Program-made: the position numbers and the translations under genes
DNA from: Triparma verrucosa
Taxonomy: Eukaryota; Sar; Bolidophyceae; Parmales; Triparmaceae
Reading direction: 5' to 3'
Length of the DNA: 64,000 bases
Assembly: GCA_030267905.1 (NCBI GenBank)
Contig: BRXX01000249.1
Span: forward strand, 1-64,000
Notes under the pieces: model-generated
The model's input: the letters and a program-made list of their open reading frames with translations, nothing else
The model's database searches: none
Told to the model about the DNA's origin: nothing
Shown here: positions 32,203 through 43,848 of the stretch, piece after piece
How positions within the stretch are numbered: the first letter of the stretch is position 1
Layout of the letters: each line of letters opens with the position of its first letter

Positions 32203-33231
32203 ATGTCAGATAGCCGCGGAAGAACTCTTTCTACTTCGACACCTTTCCCAACGCCTGTCTCAACGCCAGAAGTAACGTGGGCACCTACAGTGTGGACACA
32301 GTCTCCAACTCACCCCGTTACCGAATTTCCAACGCCAGTCCCCACGCGAAATCCAACCGCAGTGCCGACCATCAAGCAAACGATTCCTTCCTCTGCGACC
32401 CTTCCTGCTCCTACTACGTCTCTGTTACGTATGTGGTCTACAACAACACACGCACCATCTCTCCAACCCACATTCACGTCTGCTCCTACTTCCACACGTG
32501 CACCTTCACTCCAACCCACATTCACGTCCGCTCCAACTTCCACACATGCACCTTCACTCCAACCCACATTCACGTCCGCTCCAACTTCCACACGTGCACC
32601 TTCACTCCAACCCACATTCACGTCTGCTCCTACTTCCACACGTGCGCCTTCAGTTCACCCTACATTCACGACTGCCCCTACTCCTATGCGTGAAACCAAC
32701 ACAATCACACGCCCACGCCCTACCCCTACTGCCACCGCACAACCCACCACCGCACAACCCACCACCGCACGCCCCACCGCAACCGCACTCCCAACGAGAG
32801 ACACTGCGACTGTACAGCAAAAAGACGCCAACAACACCTTGGCTATAATTTCCCTCTCGTTGATTCCACTTATGATTCTAGGCGTCCTCCTATATTTTCG
32901 CAAAATAAAGAAGTCAAAGATAACGGAAACTCTCAAGCATGTCTACGCTTTCGAGGGAACCGACGAGATTGAGGTTCAAGCACAAGCTATCGACCACATC
33001 CTTTCACCCCACCCACCCTCTTCCTCTGCCCCGTCCTCCTCCTCGCCTCCGTCCTCCTCCGCAGCCTCCCTATCAGTCTCAAGTTATGCGACTGACGACT
33101 TTTCCATCCCCATATTCCGATTCGAATGGAACGGATCAGACGACAGCAGCAACAGTAACAGCAACACTTTGTCACGCAGCAGCAGCGACGAAAGTCTGCT
33201 CACTTCCCTGAGGTTATCTCTCAAACTTTAA
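32203..33231 (+). CDS. Thr/Pro-rich membrane protein with 17-residue tandem repeats
   Basis: A 342 aa single-exon ORF. Residues ~85-160 are four to five copies of a 17-residue unit, APSLQPTFTSAPTST(R/H), encoded by 51 bp repeats (about 32450-32690). A TAQPTTAQPTTARP run follows. One membrane span lies near residues 213-232 (LAIISLSLIPLMILGVLLYF), then a basic stop-transfer (RKIKKSK) and a Ser-rich cytosolic tail. No N-terminal signal peptide is evident, so it would be a type with the Thr/Pro part outside only if the span acts as reverse signal anchor, or a short 5' exon is missing. No enzyme domain is seen. Confidence 0.7.
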   Translation: MSDSRGRTLSTSTPFPTPVSTPEVTWAPTVWTQSPTHPVTEFPTPVPTRNPTAVPTIKQTIPSSATLPAPTTSLLRMWSTTTHAPSLQPTFTSAPTSTRAPSLQPTFTSAPTSTHAPSLQPTFTSAPTSTRAPSLQPTFTSAPTSTRAPSVHPTFTTAPTPMRETNTITRPRPTPTATAQPTTAQPTTARPTATALPTRDTATVQQKDANNTLAIISLSLIPLMILGVLLYFRKIKKSKITETLKHVYAFEGTDEIEVQAQAIDHILSPHPPSSSAPSSSSPPSSSAASLSVSSYATDDFSIPIFRFEWNGSDDSSNSNSNTLSRSSSDESLLTSLRLSLKL

Positions 33232-33286
33232 TCAACAATCATTGTTTTCTTTAATCTAAATTCTACAAACTTCTAACATAATCTTC

Positions 33287-35358
33287 TTAAATTCCCAACT
33301 CCCTCATGCGCTTGGTCATCTTTATCTGGCGCTCCCACTGCGAACTGATCTCTGCGTCTCCCTCCACCTTGCCGCCCCAAACATCTTCTCGTTCCTTCTT
33401 CAGGTCGTAGTTGAGCGAGTTTAGGATTTTTTGCTCTCTTGTGATGTCGGCGGTTTTCTTGAGGTTTTCGGCCCTTTGTTTCATGCTGACCTGCAGCTGC
33501 AGGCTCTCCCTCAGTCCCTTCTTTGTCTCGTACTCCTGCTTGAGGTCCAGGATCTTGGCCATGGGGTACGCCTTGGATTCGCTGTTGATGGACTGGATGC
33601 CCTCTAGCTTGTCCTCCTCTTGCATCTTCTTCCTCCTCTCCCTGTCGAACTTACTCTGGGAATCTAGCGACTCGATGGTTTCCTTCCTGAGCCTCCTCTC
33701 CCGATCCTTTCTGCCGATGTAGTCGTCGAAGGCCTTGTCTTGAAGTTGCTTGGCGTCCTCCTTTTGCTTCTCCTTGAAAAGTTTCTCCTTCTCCAAGGTG
33801 TTCTCCAATCTGTCGTACGCTATTTCCATGTTCCTTATGACGTAGCCATTTGTAGTTTCAAACTGCGGCAAACGAGGTGAAGTTGGGAGATGGGAGTTAG
33901 AAGTTAGAGGTTGGAAATAGATGTAGAGTTAATTGATTGCTGGCAGTGTCCAAAAAACACAGAAACTCGTCACTTCGCTCTGCTCCGCCCCNNNNNNNNN
34001 NNNNNNNNNNNNNNNNNNNNNNNNNNCCCCCCTATCCTTACCTTCCTGGGCTTCTCCGGAATCAGGAACTTGGGCCAAACGTGGTTCGCCATGCTGTCCT
34101 CGAGTTTTTCCTTCTTGGCGCTGTAGGATTCACGGTGGCTCTGGAACAGGTTGCTCCTCGTCTTGTTCTCCATGAACTCCTTCAACTTCTGGCTCCTTGC
34201 GGACCTCGCTGAGTCCATTTGATTGTCCCTCGTACTCTCCAAGGGCAGCGGAGGCACCGAGGACTCCCCACCATCGCCCCCGCCATAGGACGGCGTGTTT
34301 CCTCTTGAAGTTTTTGTCTCTGGTTCTACCATCCTCTCTTCCCTCTCGGCCTGTTCTTGCCGCATCTTGTCCTCCAGCTCGGCCACGGCAATAGCTGTGT
34401 TGTTCAAGGCCACCTCTTCGGTCTTCCTCTTCATGAAGGTGTCGACCCATGAGTCCATCTCGGAGATATTCCCTCCTGTCCTGTCGGCGTCGCTCAGAAT
34501 CGATTTGATCATTCCTGGTGCTCGGATGTCTCCAAATTTGAACGTGGCGATCCTGTGTATTATATTTGTCATGTTGTCTTATTAGCAGATATTTCGAAAG
34601 CACTTTTTGAGCGAATGAAAATATAAATTTAGACTGATACAGACTCACCTTTTCTCACAAATCAAGCGCCCCATGGTGCCAAAGGGAATGCACACGTGAT
34701 CACCGCTGCCCATGAACTCGCCGAGCTTACTGATGATGGCCTTCATGGCTCCTACTACAGAGTCCTTGTCCAGCTTTGTCAACACGCACATCTTGGACGT
34801 GTTGGCCTCGATACAAGGCGACAGAAGGGCTGCTCCAGGCTTGCGGAATGAGAGCCCGTAGCGTTTGCAAATGGCGGGAGAGAGGAAGAAGACGTGGTTC
34901 TTTTGGTCGAGAGGGTGCGTTGTGACGGGGTAGGGAGAAAGAGTTAGTGAAGGGTGTTCAATGCTCAGGGTGCAGCTCCCCAACGTCGCTACGTGATCTT
35001 CGTCGCCCCTCCCTATAGCCCACCCACTCCTCGCCCGACTCCTCCTTACGCCCCCTCGCTACCACCCCTCTTCCCGTAACACACCCTGACCCTCGCAACT
35101 GCCCCCTCCCCAACCCGACCCTCGACACAACACAGAACACAATAGCCCTCATCTCAAACTCACCTTAAGTCCCGGCGTCGGGTCCCTGACACCTGTCCTA
35201 ATGCTGGTGATGCTCATGAGGTTCCGGACGGAAACTCCCTTCCCTGTCTTGAGCGTGTCCTCCATGCACTTCATCAAGGCGGCCCAGACGGGCTCAGGAT
35301 AATTGTTTCCTGTTGATTTAGAGCATTCTGACAGCAGCGATCTCAAGTTGTAGCCCAT
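33287..35358 (-). CDS. CCDC81-like protein (HU-type domains plus coiled coil)
   Basis: Exons 35358-35164, 34899-34649, 34552-34042 and 33862-33287 give 510 aa. The N-terminal ~150 residues (LLSECSKSTGNNYPEPVWAA, then NHVFFLSPAICKRYGLSFRK, then DHVCIPFGTMGRLICEKR) match the two HU-like domains of eukaryotic CCDC81 family proteins. The rest is charged coiled coil (KEKLFKEKQKEDAKQLQDK). CCDC81 relatives localise to centrosomes and cilia in animals, so a flagellar/basal-body role is inferred. Intron 3 contains the 35-base N gap (33992-34026), so its exact length is unknown but the coding frame is unaffected. Confidence 0.8.
33992..34026. other. Assembly gap (35 N)
   Basis: A run of N inside the third CCDC81-like intron. 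The flanks TCACTTCGCTCTGCTCC and CCCCCC suggest collapse of an introner-type or homopolymer sequence. Confidence 0.95.
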
Positions 35359-35830
35359 CCTCTGCCTTATTTGTACTGTACAACCCTAGAAAAGTAAAAG
35401 AGGAAGCTCTTTGCGTACTTTTTGAAGAGATTCTCTGTTGCGAGTTTTTCTTCCTCCTGTGAACTGCTCAGGCTCTAAACAGCGCCCAAAAGGAGTTGGC
35501 CTGTTTTATTTCCCACTAGATCAGGTAAGCCCCGTTCGGAAATGACCGACAATTATCTAAATCTGGACCCAGTTGCTATAACTAGCTCTCGATCTTTCCC
35601 GTCCGGGCCCCAAAGCCCCGTATACCGCTGTACTAGTGGGTGAAACCTCCATCACGTCTTTGCTCTAGATCTCTGCAGCTGCTTACCTAAAACTCATTCT
35701 ACCGGTTTGCACCGGGCTTAACCTACCTCACTTCGCGCACATTGTTTAGTCCCCCCCCCCGTACGGCATAATTATTCACCTCTGAATCCCGCACCTGGCT
35801 AACACCCCCAACCGACAGAATACAACTACC
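35359..35830. promoter_or_regulatory. Divergent intergenic region with long-range inverted repeat
   Basis: 472 bp between the CCDC81-like and PKA-R genes. It holds the inverted repeat CCCACTAG (35512-35519) and CTAGTGGG (35633-35640) enclosing GC-rich sequence (GTCCGGGCCCC near 35610). A structured RNA or small element is possible but unproved; no tRNA fold was found. Confidence 0.4.
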
Positions 35831-37219
35831 ATGGCCGATCCCGGAACCGGTAAGGAGCATCTTGCAAGAAGTCCACCCCGATTGCCGTTAACTTGCTGTT
35901 CTGAGGCGTCATTACGAGGACCCCGGCAGTTTCTTGATGCCCCAATTCTTTCTTCCCCCCAGTCATTCAAGCCAAAGCAAACTTCTAACCCCTCCTCCCA
36001 ATATCATACGCTCCCCCCCCCCTGACTCAACCACCTCCCTCACCTTTCCGCAGCCGACGTCCAAGCCGAGCTTCAGGACTACCTCAATTCGAAGAACATC
36101 AACACTCTCTTCATCCAGATCGTCGAGAGTTTGCTCATCGAGAAGCCTGACAATCCGATCGGCTTCATCGTGGAGTATTTGCGCAAGAAGTACCCTGACC
36201 AGGCTGGCCCTGCCGTGACTTCCTCCGAGAAGACCACCGATGCGCCCCCCGAGGATGACGAAGATGCCGACAGTGACGAGGACGAGGACGACGACGATGA
36301 CTACGTCGGAGACATGGACGATCCTGAGCCTCCCAAGATCGTCAACCGTGGCCAGCGCCGCGTCTCTGTCTGTGCCGAGAGCCCCAGCGAGAGCATGAAC
36401 ACGCAGGTCAAGGTCGTCCCCAAGAGCGACGAGGAGACCGCCAGAATCCTCGAGATTCTTAAGAAGAACGTGCTTTTCAAGCACCTCGATTCGGAGCAAA
36501 TGAACACCGTGAAGGATGCTATGACCATGGTCAAATATGCCGAGGGAGATTGCATTATCAAGCAGGGCGACGACGGCGACAACTTCTACGTGCTTGACGA
36601 CGGAGCTGTGCACTGCTCCGTCAAGAAGGAGGAAGAGGTCGTCTTCCAGATGGACTATGGAGTCGGCGACAGCTTCGGAGAGCTCGCCATCATGTACAAT
36701 GCGCCCCGTGCTGCCACCTGCGAGGCCTCCACCGCGTGCTCGCTCTGGGCCCTCGACCGTGTCAGCTTCAAGGTAATCCTGATGAAGACCACGATCAGCA
36801 AGCGCAACATCTACAAGGGTTTCCTGCAGCAGGTGCCCATCCTCGCACAGCTCACCGAGTATGAAATCCTCACCATCGCCGACGCTCTCCAAGAGGAGTC
36901 CTTCAGCGACGGAGAGGTCATTTGCAAGCAGGGAGACACCGGAGACACCTTCTACATCATCAAAGAGGGAACCGCTGTTTGTGCGCAGAAGGATTCTAGT
37001 GGAGCGGAGGGAGAGGTGGCCAGGCTGTCGAATGGAGCCTACTTCGGAGAGATTGCCCTCCTCACCAGCAAGCCCCGACAGGCGACCGTCTCGGTCGTAG
37101 GAGACCTTAAGTGCCTCACCCTCGACAGAAAAACGTTCAAGCGCGTCATGGGACCGCTGCAGGACATCCTGATGCGCAACTTGGAGCAGTACAATAAATT
37201 CCAGGCGGCAAACATTTAA
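35831..37219 (+). CDS. PKA-R: cAMP-dependent protein kinase regulatory subunit
   Basis: Exon 1 is 19 nt of coding (35831-35849), exon 2 is 36054-37219; 394 aa. It starts with an RIIa-like docking/dimerisation helix (LQDYLNSKNINTLFIQIVES), an acidic linker (DEDEDDDDDY), and the inhibitory site RRVSV, a phosphorylatable type II-like pseudosubstrate. Two cyclic-nucleotide-binding domains follow, each with its phosphate-binding cassette: FGELAIMYNAPRAAT and FGEIALLTSKPRQAT, both retaining the Glu and Arg that bind cAMP. The subunit holds the catalytic kinase inactive until cyclic nucleotide binds. Codon use is strongly GC-ending, suggesting high expression. Confidence 0.96.
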
Positions 37220-37630
37220 AGATTTATTTAGATCCAAGCAGTTTTGGGACAGTAGCGGCGATGAGGGCGCAAGGGGGCGAGAGGGGGGAGGGAGGGAACA
37301 TAGTGGGGAAGTAAGTAAGAAAAAAATGGGTTGTAATTTATAAAATCTCAACCGCAGTACAGTTTTACTTTTTGCACCATGTTGGTTTGGCCTCCAATTT
37401 GATTTGGAGGGGGATGGAGGAGATCATGATGGACAGAAACATTCCAAATTTCAACGCAAGAATATCCAGCCTATTCCCTATCACGTGATCAACAACATAT
37501 ATATTTACAACATCTACATAAATCCATCGCTCCCACCACTCCCCGCGGCATCCATATCAATATCATATATCGCCCACAACTCCCTCCAACCTCGAACCTC
37601 CCCCTTCCCCCTCCTTCCTGCTCCCTCCGT
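37220..37630. other. Intergenic region between same-strand genes
   Basis: 411 bp between PKA-R and FIGNL1-like. The first part is G-rich (GGGGGAGGGAGGG near 37290). A short ORF overlapping the FIGNL1 start is not supported. Confidence 0.4.
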
Positions 37631-39829
37631 ATGCCTCTCCCTGCATCCTCCACCGCCCATGGTGATGATGACTCCGGTTTTCTCCTCGACACGCTGTTAT
37701 CAGTCAACCCTATGCCTTCTTCCTCTCTCCTTTCGATAATCCCCTCTGTCTTGTCGACTCAATCGACGACCCTGTCCTTGAAAGAGAACACAACTTTCAA
37801 CGACCGCAACTTCCTGGACCGCAGCACCGAGGCAGTCATATCTCTGAACCGAATAATGAAAAAAATCAACAACGTCGTTACAACAGTTCCGCAAGAGTCC
37901 ACACCGAACCCGCAGCTGAGTTTGCCCACCATTCTAGAATTATCCGCCAAGCCTACTTGTGCGGAGTACTTCGATTCTCATCCGACCCCGCCCGTCAGCA
38001 TCGTCACTTCCACCTTCAAAGACCACCACGGTTGGATCGATTTGCCCAAAGTCGACGAGCCTGCCGACAAGGAGAATGACGACACGGAGGGCGACAACCT
38101 TAACAGATTGGCTGAGGATTTGAAGAAGTCGAAGGAGGAGAACGAGGAGGTCAAGAGGAAGCTCATGGAGAGGGAGCACGACCAGAACGATCTCCAGTCG
38201 AGGCTCAAGGCCAAATCGAGGGAATATGACAGGGCCAGGGCGCAGCTCGAGGAGGTCAAGAGCAGGGCAAACGGAGACGAGGAGCGGCTGAACAAGGAGA
38301 GGAGAATGTTCGCCGAGGAGAAGAGAAGTTTGGAAGCCATGTTTTCAGCTAGGATCAAGGAACAGAAGCTTCTGATTCAGCAGCAGCAGCAGCTGCCGCC
38401 GCCCCTTCCCCGGCAGTCCAACCCTTACGCCCAGCAGAATCAGAATGCCCCTCCCACGCTGACGCGTCAAAACTCCAACCCCTTCCAATCTGCCTCGGTG
38501 GTAACCTCCGACGACATCGGTTCTCGCCGTCAAGAAGCATCAGACCCAAATAGCCACCCTGATGAACAGCCAGCCGTCGCGAACAACAGCAACATTCCGG
38601 AAAGTCTGACAAAAAAATTCGTCCCTCCCAAGAGGAAGAACGCCGGAGAAGCGGGAAACAACAACAACAATAACAACAACAACAACAGGAAACAGAGCAA
38701 CAAGAAGAGCAAGAAGGACGACAACGATGACGAAGAAGAGCTGCCTCCGGAGCTCGAGCACTTGGACCCCGAGCTAGTCAAGCAAATAACTTACGACATT
38801 CTTAAACCTGACGGCAAGAACTTGTTCGATTCAATATCAGGCCTGAAGGCCGCGAAGACTAGACTGCACGAAATGATAATTCTCCCGCTCTTGTGCCCTG
38901 ACATATTCCAAGGCCTCACTAGTCCCCCCAAAGGCCTCTTACTTTTCGGACCTCCCGGAACCGGTAAAACCCTTATTGGCAAGGCAATCGCCAACGAGTC
39001 AAAATCCGTCTTCTTCAGCATTTCCTCCTCCTCCTTGACCTCCAAGTGGATCGGTCAGGGCGAAAAAATGGTCAAGACCCTCTTCGAAGTCGCGGCCTAC
39101 AACAGCCCCGCGATTGTGTTCATTGACGAGGTTGACAGCATCCTGACGAAGAGGACCGACGGAGAGAACGAGGCGAGCAGGAGGATGAAGACGGAGATAT
39201 TAGTTCAGCTTGACGGGGCGAAGGCCGGGGGAAACGTATTGATTATCGGAGCGACGAACAGGCCGGGAGAACTTGACGACGCGGCGAGGAGGAGGTGAGA
39301 GCTTTCGGATCATGCTGAACACGTTCGTCACTGAGCAACTCATCGTTAACGAATATCCCTCAACCTCCCTCCCCCCCCCAAACCCAGATTCGTGGCGAAA
39401 CTGTACATTCCTCTCCCCGAATACGAAGGCCGCGTCGAAATGATAACCAAGCTCCTCGCAACCGAGGGCACCAGCCATACAATGACAGAAGAAGACATCA
39501 AGAAATTAGCCTCCAAAACCGACGGGTACTCCGGAGCGGACATGGCCACCCTATGCAGGGACGCCGCGAACGGCCCCCTAAGGCATTTCGTGATGAAAAG
39601 CGCCACCGAAAAGAGAGACTTGAGAGAGAATCCCATAAGGCCAGACGAGCTGCGCGCCATACAGTACAGAGATTTCAAAAACTCGCTCAATACTTGCAAG
39701 GCCAGCGTCGCACAAACAGATTTGGGAATGTATGAAGAGTTTGATAAAACGTTCGGAGGATTGGGATCTAAGCCGGCAGATACCTATGACGACGATGATG
39801 ACGACACGGACAATTCAATCGATGCCTGA
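37631..39829 (+). CDS. FIGNL1: Fidgetin-like AAA ATPase (FIGNL1 type)
   Basis: Exons 37631-39294 and 39388-39829 give 701 aa. The AAA module has Walker A (GPPGTGKT), pore loop SKWIGQGEK, Walker B (IVFIDEVD), ATNRPGELDDAARRRFVAKL across the intron, and the C-terminal helix region ending in a DKTFGG motif typical of meiotic-clade AAA enzymes (Vps4/katanin/spastin/fidgetin). SSSLTSKW and AARRRxVxKLYIPLPE favour the FIGNL1 branch, which acts in recombination and microtubule remodelling. The N-terminal half carries a coiled coil (residues ~155-255), a Gln/Pro-rich stretch and an Asn run. The tail is a Asp-rich stretch. Confidence 0.93.
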
Positions 39830-39907
39830 AATAACAAAAATTAAGATGCAGATTTTGAGAAACGAACGTAATCTTAATTTTACAAGAAGCTCGAAAAGTG
39901 ATATTAT

Positions 39908-41237
39908 TTATGCCAAGGCCAAAATGGCACCCGCCACAATAGCGCCGATAATAAGTCCAGGTCCAGCCCTCCATGCCGGGCTCAGGTCCCATGTAGTACA
40001 GGTGGAAATGCTGCATCCAGTTGTCTCGGTGACGTGTTGGGGTGTACTGACAGGGCAAGTAGCTCCGCAGGAAAGGGTAAAATCGGCAATCTTGACGTCC
40101 ACCGCGGCGGGGACGTCGCACATGTTGGCGCAGTTGGGGGCTAGCGTTTCATCATTTCCCATCATCCAGAGCTCTTTGAGACCAGTCAACCCACTGAAAG
40201 TGGCGGCATTAAGGGAGGAGATAGAGTTATCCCCCATGTAAAGTTCCTCGAGGGATGCACCAACGCCTTGAAATGTAGTAGCGTCAACAGTTGCAATGTT
40301 GTTGTTATGCGCCCAAAACTTTTCGAGGTTAGTCGTTAGGGTTCCAGTTCCGCCGAAGAGGGTGGCGGGAAGGGCATTAATGCCGCTGTAGTGCAAGAGA
40401 AGGTACTTGAGGCTGGGCATATCCTTGAAGGTGTTGGGGTGAAGTGTTTCAAGTTCTGGGTTGTTGTTGAGGTATATTTCAGACACGGAGCTGCTGACAT
40501 TTTTGAAATAGTCAGCGGGGATCTCTTCGAAGCCATTGCCGCTCATCCAAATCTTGCCAACATCATACGTAGCTGCAGGAGAGGCAGGCGGGGGTTAGGG
40601 AGGAGGTCGAAGGAGGGGCAAGGGAATTAAAATATACTTAGTGAAGCAGAATGAAAGCTCATGTCGCGAACGCTCACCTTTGTAGTACGTTCCATACATC
40701 TGATCCAGCTCGGTTACCGTGACCGTGCCGTTGTGAATAACTGGTGGGTCGCTAAGACCTGCGTCCCTGCAGTCTGTGAGGGGAGAGGGGATTAGGTGTG
40801 GAGGGTTGGTGTTATGGTTGTTAGAGATGAAATATGACCCTCTAATAACCGCCGACAACGTTATACGTCTCAGCGCGAATCACATTTTGCTCCCTTGCCC
40901 CCTTCGAACCCACTATTTCCTCAGCACCAAATCCCATCGTTGGGAGAAACTTCCAACACCCCCTTTTCGCCCTCCAATTGACTCCCCCGTGCAACATCTG
41001 ATCGCACTGATAACGCCGCGCCATCCCCTACAACATCACACCGTGCTTACCTATGATACCGACCTTACACGTCGGGTTTGCCTCAGAATATAAGGCATTG
41101 GATTCATCACCAGCCTCACACGTACTTCGTGCCCAACATGTACACGCCCCGCACGCGGTCTCGTTCTGACGGAACGCAAAGGAGGCCACGAACAGTTGGG
41201 AAAGGAGGACGAGAACAGAAAGGATGGAACCTTTCAT
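39908..41237 (-). CDS. Secreted/surface leucine-rich-repeat protein
   Basis: Exons 41237-41051, 40773-40678 and 40572-39908 give 315 aa. A clear signal peptide (ILSVLVLLSQLFVASFA) is followed by a Cys-rich segment (CGACTCWARSTCEAG). Exon 3 encodes about five leucine-rich repeats (VSEIYLNNNPELETLHPNTF, LKYLLLHYSGINALPATLF, LEELYMGDNSISSLNAATF, LKELWMMGNDETL) capped by a Cys-rich C-terminal flank. The last ~18 residues (GPGLIIGAIVAGAILALA) are a hydrophobic end with no tail, consistent with a GPI-anchor signal. Such LRR ectodomains mediate recognition or adhesion; the ligand is unknown. Confidence 0.85.
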
Positions 41238-41507
41238 CGTGAAGCACAAACAGGGGGTAAAAAGACCTAGCGACGCAAAATCCAAAGCAGGGGGTTGGCC
41301 AGGGATCGGCCAGGAAACATCAAAGATCATCGATGGTTGTCACCGTAGCTGAAGATGTAAGTAGCCCGCCTACACCTTGTCTTCGTCCCCGATTATAGCA
41401 GGTTTCCTCCGAAGCTACGCGAAGAGGGGTTGCAATTTGATTTCAAATCGATCTCATCGATCTCAAATGAAAGCAAGTTCAGAGAGAGGGCAGGATAGCT
41501 TTGTTGG

Positions 41508-42337
41508 GTGTGCGCAGATAAGGCGAAAAAAGCTTCTCCGCACAGATTTATGAAGGAACTGACTTGCAGTGGGAGGGATATTTGTGTATCCGCCTTTGAA
41601 ATTTATCCTGTTCTTACACAGACCTTGCGCGCCATCGACGAACAGGGGAACAGGCGAGTTGGCGGTATGACCGACGCCGAGGCACAACAGTGCGTGAGAG
41701 ACATAATCGCATGGTTCAAGCGCTCGTCAGACCTCGAAATATCGGAAGGTTCTGAGGAGTCTATGCAGCCGTTGATAAAATCTTTAGGTGAGGCTTTGTA
41801 GGATGGGACTGGGGGGCGGCGGGGGAATGGAGGGACGGGGAGCTTGGGATTGGATCATTCTTCTGACTCCTGTAACATTGCCCCTCTCTGCTCCCCGCTC
41901 AGATGGCGAAGTGCCTGAAACTCTTTCTTACTTGGTTTCTCAATGCAACAACGAGATATGGTATGGCGACAAGAAGGGCTTAACTGCCGAGAAGATCATG
42001 GATTTCGTTTCGGACGGCAAATTTGGCGAAGGAAATCTGCCCATTGCTAGTGATGAGGACGAAGAGTGGTTCATAGTCTTAGGTAAGGCGATTTCTGTTG
42101 TAGTAGTTGTTGGTTTGTGTCGTTGTTGTTGTGTCTAACTCAAGTCCTCTCTAAGAAACTGAGACCGGAGAGGTTAAGGAATGGGAAGAAGACGACGGAC
42201 TTGGCGATTCGCTCGGCGGCTCATACAATGACTACCTTGAGGAGTATAGAAATTCGCTGCTGGCAGGGAAGTTTGAATACGTCGAGGATTGCGGATGTAT
42301 GGAGAAGGCAGGTGCGGGTGGAGGAAATAGGAAGTGA
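41508..42337 (+). CDS. Small acidic protein of unknown function
   Basis: Exons 41508-41787, 41903-42082 and 42156-42337 join in frame to 213 aa; the third exon is in a frame different from the naive read-through, ending with GAGGGNRK and a stop. Content: a Cys-containing helical N-terminus (RFMKELTCSGRDICVSAFEI), AEAQQCVRDIIAWFKRS, then an acidic C-terminal half (KEWEEDDGLGDSLGGS). No signal peptide or membrane segment. All introns are phase 1. I recognise no domain. It is divergent from the LRR gene across 270 bp. Confidence 0.65.
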
Positions 42338-42455
42338 ACGATTTTATAAATTAGTAGAAGAAGTCAAGTCATTCATTAGCACAAAGAAAGCCGCTCGTCG
42401 TTATATGCAAAGTATATAATCCTCAAGCCCTTCTTTTTCCGGCACACTTGGCGTC

Positions 42456-43848
42456 CTAGCGTTTTTCACAATCCTCATACTCGTCTATTGAGTCATAGAG
42501 CGCCCCGTTCAGGACCTTGTTTTCCACGCACATGGTCGCTCCACCCCTCTTCTCCTGGCTAAATTGTCTGTTGATTCCCCCGATGCAAGCAGAAGGGGTT
42601 TTGGACGTGTCGTTGTCAAAGCCCTCCGTGGTGATGGCCCACTTGGAGTGATCTTGAGTGGACTTCCAGGAATCCCCATCTCCAAAAATTACGCTATCAA
42701 TGTTTGAGATGGTGTGGTTGTGATCGGGAGGGCAGTAAGTCGGAACCTGGTTGTCATATGCCCCGTTCTGCCACGTGTCACAAGCCAAATCCGAGTCCAG
42801 GTTGACCGCGACCAAGTCCTCGTAGAGGGCCTTGCCCCAATACCTCCCCTTGGCAAAATGCTTGAAGCTGCGACGGGTTGGGGGGGGAGCCAAGGATTGT
42901 TATCGAAGCGACGGGTTAGAATAAAGAGGTTGCTGATAATGGTATGGTGGTAGAATAAACCATAACAATATATTACAAACTGTATTGACGCGCTCCTCGC
43001 AGCCTCTCACCTCTCGCCCCCGACAGTCGTCAAGTGGGTCTCAACACTCTGCACGTCCTTGTTCTCAACCTTATCCATAGCGTCGACCATGTTGGGAACG
43101 ACGTCCGCCAGGTCATCACTGAAATCAGAATCGTAAGGGAAGACATGCATGGTCTGGAGGTCCTTTCCGAGCTTGTCGAACTCTGAGGTCTTCATGGTCA
43201 GGCACATGAAGCTCTGTCCGTAGGTGGTGGATGTAGATTCGAGCTGGTCGTAGCCATGATCCTTGTTGCTGGGGTAGGCAGGAACAGAGTGGATGAGATA
43301 GAAGCCCTGCTCGTCGTCGAAGTGGAACACGCCTTTGGAGTGGGCATAAATCGATCCAGCCGCCTTCTCCTTGGTAGGCTGATCGTTCCACATACCATGA
43401 GCATGGGTGGAGGAGGACTTGTAGGAGTACAGGGAATCGAGGGTCTGGTCAATCGCATCTCCGCCCTTGCTGATGTCCTCCGACGACTTCGTGAAGGCTT
43501 TCGAATCAGGACCGAAGTAGTAGTATTCACCGCCTGTGGGCTGAGGTATGATGAAAGTATTTCGGGTGAGAATTCGGGCAGGAAAAGGGCAAAAGAGAGG
43601 GGCAGTGGGGAGCGAGTGAGTGAGATGGGTGGGGGTTAGGGCAGTTCTTCACCGAGAAGGGGCGGAGAGGGGGGCGGGGGTCCGAGGGGCCTCATCAACA
43701 TGGGTGAAAAGGACCTTATCACCAGTTGTACCCTGCTTACCATCTTCATCGCAACATACCAGTCCACCTGCTCGCCCGAATCGTTCACACACCCGGGGGA
43801 GGCAGCAATAGCGGAAACCAGGGTTAGTGTTAGTACAGTAAACCTCAT
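42456..43848 (-). CDS. DNASE2: Deoxyribonuclease II (acid DNase)
   Basis: Exons 43848-43741, 43540-43011 and 42867-42456 give 349 aa, the usual DNase II length. A signal peptide (MRFTVLTLTLVSAIAASPGC) is followed by VDWYVAMKMPTGGEYYYF, the family's N-terminal block. The first catalytic His lies in HSKGVFHFDDEQGFYLIHSV; the second, the HxK motif, in DHSKWAI. SFMCLTM is also characteristic. The enzyme cuts double-stranded DNA at acid pH without metal in lysosomes or after secretion, here plausibly digestion of ingested or vacuolar DNA. The second intron is introner-like. Confidence 0.93.
42868..43010 (-). repeat. Introner-like intron (DNase II, intron 2)
   Basis: Sense GTGAGAGGCTGCGAGGAGCGCG at the donor; ATTCTAACCCGTCGCTTCGATAACAATCC... 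then CCGTCGCAG at the acceptor. The donor-side AGGCTGCGAGG block matches the 14464 and 51402 copies. Confidence 0.8.

Noticed and set aside
35500..35760. tRNA or snRNA gene in the PKA-R promoter region
   Set aside because: No T-loop GTTCGA box, acceptor stem or snRNA signature could be found; only a long-range inverted repeat is present.
36131..37351. Long minus-strand ORF (462 aa) opposite the PKA regulatory subunit
   Set aside because: The plus strand encodes two intact cyclic-nucleotide domains; the antisense product is Leu/Asp-rich without motifs and arises from codon bias.
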